Below, one piece after another: positions 1 to 4,187 of a DNA stretch of 5,335 nt (its first letter is position 1; every line of letters begins with the position of its first letter). Origin of the DNA: Acetobacteraceae bacterium (GTDB lineage Bacteria; Pseudomonadota; Alphaproteobacteria; Acetobacterales; Acetobacteraceae); NCBI GenBank assembly GCA_030039695.1, contig JASHVB010000778.1, forward strand, positions 1 to 5,335, in the 5' to 3' direction. A program made the position numbers and the translations under genes. Below the pieces are notes generated by a model. It saw only the letters and a program-made list of their open reading frames with translations. It searched no databases and was not told where the DNA came from.

Positions 1-600
1 ACCTGTCGAATATGCCAGGCGATCACCACGGGCGGCTAGCATTTGCTGGCGGTCCTCAACGATATCGGCGAGTTGTCGAAGATCGAGGCGGACCGCTTCG
101 AGCTCACCGACGGGACGATCGAACTCGAGGCACGGCGCGAAATTCCCCGGACCGACGGGTGCACGCGTGCGAGAGAGCGGCCTGCACCTGGCGGTGAACA
201 CCGCGCTCACCAAGGTCGCGTCGTGCGTCGATCGGTGTGCGGTGATGCTGGTGCTGCTCAATCTTGTTGAGCAATGCGGTGAAGTTGCCGCCGTCGGGCG
301 GCACGGTGTCGATGGAGATCGAGGACCGCACAGATGGGGTGTCGGTTGCGGTACCCCGCACCGGGTTCGGGATGATCCCGCCAGCAACGGCGGGACGCCG
401 GGGAGCCGTTCCAGCAGTCTCACGCGTCGATCGGCGGGCGCTTCGGCGGCGGCGAGCGGCGGTTGGCGCTCAGCGGTCGCGTGCTCGCGCGGCAGAGCAC
501 TGCGCTCGTAGTCGACCGCAGGCCGGGTCAGGACACCGCGGCGCGTGCGGCGTCGCCCACGGGGCGGCTGGTGCCGGCGGCGGTCAAGCGCGGGCAGCGT
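1..600 (+). pseudogene. Decayed sensor histidine kinase, C-terminal half (partial at window start)
   Basis: Consecutive pieces of a histidine kinase appear in order but in different frames. Frame 1 from about 40 reads LLAVLNDIGELSKIEADRFEL, the end of the HisKA dimerisation helix. Frame 2 from about 167 reads ESGLHLAV and later VLLNL. Frame 3 from about 261 reads LSNAVKLPPSGGTVS, the N box of the ATPase domain, followed by TGFGM (G1 box). Frame 1 from about 403 reads EPFQQSHASIGGRFGG and then RPGQDTAARA, the F/G2 region and C-terminal strand. The kinase would have autophosphorylated a His and passed the phosphate to a response regulator. Here the frame changes at least three times, the G1 aspartate position reads R, and the usual GTGLGLAL of the G2 box reads GGERRLAL. 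ATP binding should be lost even if the frames were repaired. The phosphoacceptor His lies before the window. I consider this a true pseudogene rather than sequencing error, because substitutions as well as indels hit conserved motifs. Confidence 0.8.
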
Positions 601-610
601 GAGGCGGTGG

Positions 611-639
611 TTGCGGGGTGGGGCCGCGGGGGATATATG
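611..639 (+). promoter_or_regulatory. Probable promoter of the tRNA-Thr gene
   Basis: TTGCGG at 611-616 is followed after 17 bp by TATATG at 634-639. This fits a housekeeping sigma-70 promoter and would start transcription near 646, about a dozen bases before the tRNA 5' end. The TATAT patch stands out in a very GC-rich neighbourhood. The call rests only on motif fit and position. Confidence 0.5.
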
Positions 640-657
640 CCGCCGGCCGTCCAGGAT

Positions 658-732
<75 letters not shown>

Positions 733-821
733 GATGATGGATCCTTGAAACGACGGCAGAAAACGGCAATCGTGAGCAGCGTTATTAGGGATGAAATTCA
801 AGCCTGATCGGAGCTGACGGT

Positions 822-844
822 GCCGCAGCGGAGCCGCCTGCGGC
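822..844. other. Stem-loop inside the left end of the element
   Basis: GCCGCAG (822-828) pairs with CTGCGGC (838-844) around a 9-nt loop. GAGTTTT follows on the plus strand. It could be a weak terminator for the tRNA transcript carried by the element, but the T run is short. The hairpin itself is plain and the function is a guess. Confidence 0.3.
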
Positions 845-895
845 GAGTTTTCATCCAGTGCCATCGCATCAGAAAGCGTGCCTGACACCACATTT

Positions 896-907
896 GGTAG
901 CGCTACC
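896..907. promoter_or_regulatory. Perfect 12-bp palindrome, LacI-family-operator-like
   Basis: GGTAGCGCTACC is a perfect palindrome with a central CG step. Many LacI-family operators have this form; for example, the Xanthomonas xylose box TGGTAGCGCTAACA differs only slightly. No sugar-use gene or regulator is visible nearby, so the resemblance may be accidental. Confidence 0.25.
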
Positions 908-958
908 GCTTAGAAGGTAACAATCTGGTTCCCAATTCGTGCCGGTGTGGATTTGGCG

Positions 959-1111
959 TTAAGCCACCCTTGGCAGGGGGAAACAACGACCGGCCGGTAC
1001 GATGAGGGTAAAGCGATCGATACCGATCTGCGGCGCAGCGAAGTGCGCGACCATGCCGCACGCCTGAATGATGCTCGGTCCTCCGATGGCCTGAGCGATC
1101 CCGATCCACAC
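959..1111 (-). CDS. Doubtful 50-aa hydrophobic ORF
   Basis: A GTG-initiated reading frame on the minus strand gives 50 residues: VWIGIAQAIGGPSIIQAC, then GMVAHFAAPQIGIDRF, then a short tail. It is rich in hydrophobic residues and G/C-ending codons. It starts one base after the stop of the minus-strand ORF at 1113-1286, which would fit translational coupling. Against it, the plus strand is open in exactly complementary codon phase (947-1231) and gives a hydrophilic protein. One of the two is merely a shadow of the other. I see no clear ribosome binding site for either and recognise no family. It may be a fragment of a decayed gene. Confidence 0.2.
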   Translation of the reverse strand: MWIGIAQAIGGPSIIQACGMVAHFAAPQIGIDRFTLIVPAGRCFPLPRVA

Positions 1112-1112
1112 G

Positions 1113-1286
1113 CTACGGATAGTCGACTACGTTTGGACTGTCGGGCATCTGCTGTATGCGTTCGGCCACACAGGCATCGAGCCTCTCGCAGGCCAGATCG
1201 AGTTGGAGGTACGCCGCCGCAAGCTCTTTGATCCAATCATCGAGCGGTTCAGCGGTCGATCCGATCGAGAGCTGTGGGAGCCACAC
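1113..1286 (-). CDS. Doubtful 57-aa acidic helical ORF
   Basis: A minus-strand frame starting at a GTG encodes a chain that includes EPLDDWIKELAAAYLQLDL, then ACERLDACVAERIQQM, and ends VVDYP. The heptad-like leucine spacing and acidic/basic balance look like a real amphipathic helix. The start is poor: AGGAA sits only two bases from the GTG. The frame is closed a little further upstream, so the gene may be truncated or frameshifted at its 5' end. The complementary plus-strand frame (1095-1352) is also open. It is placed directly before the 959-1111 ORF with one base between them. I recognise no family. Confidence 0.28.
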   Translation of the reverse strand: MWLPQLSIGSTAEPLDDWIKELAAAYLQLDLACERLDACVAERIQQMPDSPNVVDYP

Positions 1287-1397
1287 GTTCCTGTCGAGGC
1301 TGCTGCCGATTTGAAGGGGGCGAACTCGAGCGGGCGCGAGATGCCCTCATTGAATGGATAGAAACGAACGCAGCCCGCCTTGCTGTCACCCTGCAGT

Positions 1398-1649
1398 ATG
1401 ACAAGTGTGCCAATCCCTCTTTCGGAAAACGATCTATCACTGACCAATCATCAGTGCGTGGCCGATGCACTGGCAAGAGCGGAAACTGCCATACCAGACG
1501 CGGCGGACGAAGTTCTGCCGGTCAATACCCACATTGCGCACAGGTGGTGGGTTGCCTGTCTGGGAAGGGCAGGAACGACATGCCACGAAGATGGCGAGCG
1601 TTTTCACGAGGTAAACCCGGCGTCGCTCTCCCAACTCACCTTGCGGTAA
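1398..1649 (+). CDS. Hypothetical 83-aa protein
   Basis: An ATG-initiated ORF encodes 83 residues beginning MTSVPIPLSENDLSL. An alanine/aspartate/glutamate-rich middle follows (VADALARAETAIPDAADEVL), and the C-terminal third contains HRWWVACLGR. The amino-acid mix is balanced, with few Arg/Ser/Cys runs, unlike the antisense frame (1437-1658), which is Cys/Arg/Trp-rich. That is why I prefer this strand. No membrane segment or signal peptide is visible. There is no obvious Shine-Dalgarno sequence before the ATG; a short upstream ORF (1354-1401) ends in an ATGA overlap with it, which could allow coupling. It lies upstream of, and in the same direction as, the small membrane ORF at 1707. I do not recognise a family, and it could be a gene remnant. 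Confidence 0.35.
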   Translation: MTSVPIPLSENDLSLTNHQCVADALARAETAIPDAADEVLPVNTHIAHRWWVACLGRAGTTCHEDGERFHEVNPASLSQLTLR

Positions 1650-1706
1650 TCTCCACACCTGTCCCTACCTGGCACCAGCCGCTAGTGCGCGGCCGAACGT
1701 ATCTGG

Positions 1707-1874
1707 ATGTGGAAACGGCGGGGCGGTGCTACTCTGGCAATTATGCTCGTGCTCATGCTCGTGTGGCTCGCCCGCGTCGTCTTCGTCCTGGCGGCGCTCA
1801 TCGGTGGCACTGGCATGGTGGCTCGCTGGCTCGTAGTCCATCAGCTAGATCGCCGGGCATTCGGCCGCAGCTAG
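1707..1874 (+). CDS. Small single-pass membrane peptide (55 aa)
   Basis: This ORF has a basic N-terminus (MWKRRGG), then a long hydrophobic stretch at about residues 8-35 (TLAIMLVLMLVWLARVVFVL and on through AALIGG), and a basic tail (QLDRRAFGRS). The pattern is that of a one-helix inner-membrane peptide with a cytoplasmic basic side. An alternative start at 1743 removes the first 12 residues and leaves 43 aa. Neither start has a clear ribosome binding site, which is the main weakness. It ends shortly before the minus-strand terminator at 1887-1912, so it converges with the 64-aa gene. Small hydrophobic peptides can be toxins, membrane anchors or holin-like proteins, but nothing here distinguishes these. 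A chance hydrophobic run in a GC-rich frame (many GTC/CTC codons) is possible. Confidence 0.38.
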   Translation: MWKRRGGATLAIMLVLMLVWLARVVFVLAALIGGTGMVARWLVVHQLDRRAFGRS

Positions 1875-1886
1875 ATTGCGGACACC

Positions 1887-1912
1887 AAAAAAGCCGTCCG
1901 GTCGTCGGACGG
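1887..1912 (-). terminator. Rho-independent terminator for the 64-aa gene
   Basis: Read on the minus strand, a perfect 7-bp stem CCGTCCG/CGGACGG with a 5-nt loop (1894-1912) is followed by C and six T (AAAAAA at 1887-1892 on the plus strand). It lies about 40 bp after the stop codon of the minus-strand gene at 1950, which is the right place and orientation. Confidence 0.8.
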
Positions 1913-1949
1913 GCCCGGGTGTCTCGTCGGTGCGGGATTCGGGATCAGG

Positions 1950-2144
1950 TTACGGCCTCTGAGCACGCCGCCGCCGCTTCTCTTGTTCGGCTTCCCGTTC
2001 CTGGGCTATCTGTAACAACTCCTTGGCACGACGTGACAACTCCAGCGCGGCAGATGGATCGGACCACAACAGCGTGCGAGAACTCTTTCGCCATCGAGCC
2101 GCAATGCGCCGCATTTCGTCTGGCGTGAGTTGTTCATACGGCAT
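1950..2144 (-). CDS. Small highly charged helical protein (64 aa), unknown function
   Basis: The protein runs MPYEQLTPDEMRRIAARWRK, then a segment containing LLWSDPSAALELSRRAKELL, and ends in a very charged helix (QEREAEQEKRRRRAQRP). I chose the ATG at 2144 because AGGAAA lies seven bases upstream and the sequence before it is low-quality coding. The longer open frame extends to 2441 but has no such site. The gene has its own downstream hairpin terminator. LTPDEMRRIAARW looks like a short helical module, and the C-terminal half could form a coiled coil or bind nucleic acid through its arginine cluster. No enzyme motif, membrane segment or helix-turn-helix is clear. It is divergent from the 133-aa gene, with about 310 bp between them that could hold both promoters. 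I recall the general look of such short proteins in Rhizobiales-type genomes but cannot name a family. Confidence 0.68.
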   Translation of the reverse strand: MPYEQLTPDEMRRIAARWRKSSRTLLWSDPSAALELSRRAKELLQIAQEREAEQEKRRRRAQRP

Positions 2145-2456
2145 CGGCGTTTCCTGTTCAGGTCGCAAGGCAAACGATGGATCTAAAGCCAGCGATGGAG
2201 TGAGTTCGCATTCATTAATTCGAATCCATAATCCGAAACGTCCTGTCAGCCTACGGAGCCACGGCGAAACCAGCCAGGGATTGCGGAGCCGGGACAAACT
2301 GCGCCCGTTACTTCTGGCCCGTGCTCGGAGAGCAGTGTGACTTGAGTGATGGTGGTGTGAGTCGAGTCGTATCTGGTCGTTCGAGCTGAATGGCAATCCC
2401 ACATGGCCGGCCAGTAGGGGCCGGCGCTTACGGAATGCCACTAGAGGTAGGCTCAG
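2145..2456. promoter_or_regulatory. Divergent intergenic region with a leader hairpin
   Basis: This gap between the 64-aa gene (minus) and the 133-aa gene (plus) should contain their promoters, but I could not pick a convincing -35/-10 pair for either. An AT-rich spot at about 2215-2235 is the likeliest minus-strand promoter zone. GCGATGGA/ACGATGGA-type 7-bp direct repeats lie near 2175 and 2194. Close to the plus gene, GCCGGCC (2406-2412) pairs with GGCCGGC (2419-2425) around 6 nt; the first arm sits inside the palindrome TGGCCGGCCA (2404-2413). This hairpin lies 18 bp before the ribosome binding site GAGG (2444-2447) and lacks a T run, so it may stabilise or regulate the leader rather than terminate it. 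Confidence 0.4.
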
Positions 2457-2858
2457 ATGGGAACTGACGTGGATAAAGCGTTGAAGGACCTCAGGGACGA
2501 CCTGGGCGACGTCAAGAAGACGGTCGGCGAGATAGCGAAGAAGGGCGACGACATAGCGGCTGCACTCTCAAGTCTCTGTAAGGACGCTTCCAGCAATGCC
2601 AAAGCAGCAGATGGGGCGGTCGGATCGGTAGCGAAGGTGGTCGCAAGTATCGAGGACGACGTCGGAAAGATCAGGGACGCCAATAGTGAAAACGCAACGC
2701 ATGTCGCAGATTCAGAGAGATTCGTTAAAGAGCTGATGCAGATAGTCGAATCGTGCCAGAGAAAACACGACGTCCGTATTGCAGCTTGCCAACAAGCTAT
2801 CCTTCACGAGGTTGTCGAAAGCGGTCAGCGTCTCATTGCGCTTCTTAAGCAGGATTGA
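2457..2858 (+). CDS. Helical, probably coiled-coil protein (133 aa), unknown function
   Basis: The ATG at 2457 is preceded by GAGG with a 9-nt spacer. The protein begins MGTDVDKALKDLRDDLGDVK and continues with GEIAKKGDDIAAALSSL, a small-residue-rich central stretch (residues 42-60, KDASSNAKAADGAVGSVAK), then VVASIEDDVGKIRD and a C-terminal helix (ILHEVVESGQRLIALLKQD). Regular hydrophobic spacing, abundant Ala/Asp/Lys/Val and no proline indicate an almost entirely helical protein, similar in texture to the signalling stalk of chemoreceptors or to phasins. The chemoreceptor hairpin-tip signature is absent. It has no signal peptide or transmembrane segment and three cysteines (C41, C100, C111). 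Codon use is less GC-biased than in hypF, consistent with acquired DNA. A strong terminator follows 52 bp after the stop, so this is a single-gene unit. It could be a structural or partner protein; I cannot assign a function. Confidence 0.75.
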   Translation: MGTDVDKALKDLRDDLGDVKKTVGEIAKKGDDIAAALSSLCKDASSNAKAADGAVGSVAKVVASIEDDVGKIRDANSENATHVADSERFVKELMQIVESCQRKHDVRIAACQQAILHEVVESGQRLIALLKQD

Positions 2859-2910
2859 CGACGTGGCCCTGACTCATCAGCGCCGTCTGACCCCGACGAC
2901 CTTCCTTGTG

Positions 2911-2937
2911 AAAGGGCCGCTTCGGTGGCCCTTTTCT
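2911..2937 (+). terminator. Strong Rho-independent terminator with UUCG tetraloop
   Basis: AAAGGGCCGC (2911-2920) pairs with GTGGCCCTTT (2925-2934), a 10-bp stem with one G-T wobble, capped by TTCG (2921-2924) and followed by TCT. UUCG-capped GC stems flanked by A and T runs are classic intrinsic terminators. It ends the transcript of the 133-aa gene. The A run on the other side means it may also work on the minus strand. Confidence 0.88.
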
Positions 2938-3542
2938 GTACGACGAGCCTCGACGTCCTGGTCAACAACGCCGGCGAGCACCGGGCCAGAAACGACCGGC
3001 ATCACCGCTTTGGTTCTATTCGCGATCTGGCTCTGATGCGTCCTAGTGACCTGCGTGCGGCTCTGCCAGGCCGTAGCGTGGTGCTGGCGCGCGGTGTTGC
3101 GGAGGCCGGTGGACGGTGGCTCGCGAACGGCGGGAACCGCACCTGGCTCGGCCGGCTGAGTCGGTGGCGCGGGTTGAGCCTGTAGCGGGTCACGTGCGGG
3201 TGCGCTTGACTGTGCGGGAGAAGCAGCGGCGGTATGCTGCGGTGCGTCAGTGGCCGGATGCTGCGGTTCAATTTTGACATGTGAAATATTTTTTTGACTA
3301 TAGTCGATTCCACAGTCGACCCCCATGCCGGAAATCGTTTCTGTTACATCCCATCCGGCCGGCACCCTGGCGCCGAGTTATGACAGCGCTGGTGCGCTAA
3401 TCTTAATGTCAATTCTCAGTCGCGTCGTCGCGGAACTCCGTCCTTGCAGTGCAAGATAAGCCATGGTGTAACTCACCGATGCGACCCACACGCATCGTCC
3501 AGGACCTCCCCGAAAAGCCGCCGTTTTGCTGCCTGCCGAGCC
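2938..3542. other. Gene-poor stretch of the element between terminator and GIY-YIG gene
   Basis: No gene is well supported. A 162-codon minus-strand frame (2877-3365) starts at GTG without a ribosome binding site and has a proline/alanine/glutamine-rich middle (residues about 35-90, e.g. APARDPLQAQPAPPTQPAEP). It runs straight through the terminator at 2911-2937, so I do not call it a gene. On the plus strand LDVLVNNAG (2949-2975) resembles a short-chain dehydrogenase motif. Other visible items are an AT-rich promoter-like patch (3274-3304), a 13-bp near-palindrome CTTGCAGTGCAAG (3443-3455), and an inverted repeat CGATGCG/CGCATCG (3477-3483 and 3491-3497) located 45 bp past the GIY-YIG stop. 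Confidence 0.4.
3274..3304 (+). promoter_or_regulatory. Promoter-like AT-rich patch with overlapping palindrome
   Basis: A perfect -35-like TTGACA (3274-3279) is followed after 19 bp by TATAGT (3299-3304). The spacer is longer than the 17 bp optimum. The -10 lies inside the perfect 10-bp palindrome GACTATAGTC (3296-3305), and GTCGA/TCGAC repeats follow immediately (3303-3320). The patch contains a run of seven T and is the most AT-rich spot in the window. No plus-strand gene follows within several hundred bases, so if active it would make a noncoding transcript or antisense RNA to the GIY-YIG gene. Confidence 0.28.
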
Positions 3543-3986
3543 TTACATGCCACCGCTCTGCGTGATGAATTTATAAATCGCCAAAACCTCGTCACGCGTC
3601 GCTTTAAACCATTCGGTGCCGCCGCCTAATATCTTCAGTCCCCTCGTCTCCAAGGTGGCCTGGATCGCTCGCTCAAGCGCGCGGCACCGGTCGGTCTTTA
3701 TCTCAACCAGCAGAACTGGCTTATCTGGCGTGCTGGTGGTGATTTGCGCGGCAATCCGCTGGACCGTGTTCGCCTCGGTCGATCCAACCTTCAAGCGGTC
3801 CCCGCAACAGCGATAGCCATATGCGTAAACAATCCCCCCGCCGTCGCCCTCGCGCACTAGATCCCTGGTATCGACAGCTTCCGTGTAGACGGCGGCGACG
3901 CGATGGCAGCCGTGGCGTGAGCTGGGGCCGCGCGACGCCCCGATGTTCGAATCGCATCGCTTGACGCCGTCGTGGCAAAGGTCCAA
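3543..3986 (-). CDS. GIY-YIG nuclease-like protein (147 aa)
   Basis: The C-terminal 95 residues match the GIY-YIG fold as seen in T5orf172-type domains. GIVYAYGYRCCGDRLKVGST (51-70) supplies the GIY and YIG strands, with KVG in place of the usual YIG/KIG. RIAAQITTSTPDKPVLLVEI (77-96) is the next helix and strand. CRALERAIQATLETRG (101-116) is the conserved helix carrying Glu, and GGGTEWFKAT (121-130) is the typical EWF end. The fold cleaves DNA using Tyr, Arg and Glu residues; Tyr, Arg and Glu are all present, but a helix His common in the family reads Gln. The TTG start at 3986 has AGGA six bases upstream. A GTG at 3857 with AGGG five bases upstream would give 104 residues that still contain the whole domain. 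The first 45 residues match nothing I know. It is the only recognisable enzyme in the element and lies next to its right end, transcribed inward. Confidence 0.75.
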   Translation of the reverse strand: MDLCHDGVKRCDSNIGASRGPSSRHGCHRVAAVYTEAVDTRDLVREGDGGGIVYAYGYRCCGDRLKVGSTEANTVQRIAAQITTSTPDKPVLLVEIKTDRCRALERAIQATLETRGLKILGGGTEWFKATRDEVLAIYKFITQSGGM

Positions 3987-4108
3987 CGGACGTCCTGTCT
4001 AAGCGCCAACTGACGGAAGGGGCGCGGGGACTGGCCTGCGTCCCCGACACGTCCCCAGCCTGGAAAATAGGCCTAACGGATTGTCGTGAATAGATTTTTC
4101 CCCGGCTC

Positions 4109-4150
4109 CGTAATCAGTAGGTCCGGAGTTCGACCCTCCGCGTCGGCACC
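4109..4150 (+). repeat. Right attachment-site copy (attR), headless tRNA-Thr fragment
   Basis: This exact 42-bp copy of tRNA-Thr positions 690-731 contains half the anticodon loop, the 3' anticodon strand, the T arm, the 3' acceptor strand, the discriminator and CC. It lacks the 5' half of the tRNA, so it cannot be a tRNA gene. The next base is G, so this copy does not encode a full CCA. It is most simply the original chromosomal 3' half displaced by insertion. It ends 37 bp before the hypF start. Confidence 0.9.
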
Positions 4151-4187
4151 GGAATGACGAACGCGGTGCGTGGGAATGGGAATGCCG

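Larger units (their letters stand above)
733..1397. other. Gene-poor left part of the element
   Basis: No convincing gene is present. Just inside the left end is a stem-loop (822-844), nested within a weaker inverted repeat (789-796 with 849-856). A 12-bp palindrome lies at 896-907. From 947 to about 1352 both strands are open in matching codon phase, so the coding strand cannot be settled by eye; see the separate entries. No start in the region has a good ribosome binding site. The stretch may be decayed coding DNA, possibly where an integrase gene once lay, but no integrase motif survives that I can read. Confidence 0.4.

Noticed and set aside
733..960. Integrase remnant just inside attL
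   Set aside because: A short frame reads PHLVALPLRR near 888-917, faintly like an integrase segment. No R-HxxR-Y pattern is present in any frame, so the resemblance is treated as chance.
1274..2128. Longest open frame in the element, 284 codons on the plus strand
   Set aside because: Its translation is Arg/Ser/His/Gly-rich with no domain. It starts without a ribosome binding site, crosses the minus-strand terminator at 1887-1912, and is antisense to the better-supported 64-aa gene. It is out of frame with the 1398 and 1707 ORFs.
1950..2441. Longer 163-residue version of the minus-strand 64-aa protein
   Set aside because: The extra 99 residues are His/Arg/Ser-rich and lack a ribosome binding site. 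The ATG at 2144 has AGGAAA at good spacing.
2877..3365. 162-codon minus-strand frame with a proline/alanine/glutamine-rich middle
   Set aside because: It has a GTG start with no ribosome binding site and reads through the strong terminator at 2911-2937. The low-complexity middle is what GC-rich noncoding DNA often gives. It may contain a shorter gene, but I cannot support one.
4109..4150. Second tRNA-Thr gene
   Set aside because: Only the 3' half is present, with no D arm or 5' acceptor strand. It is the displaced attachment-site copy.
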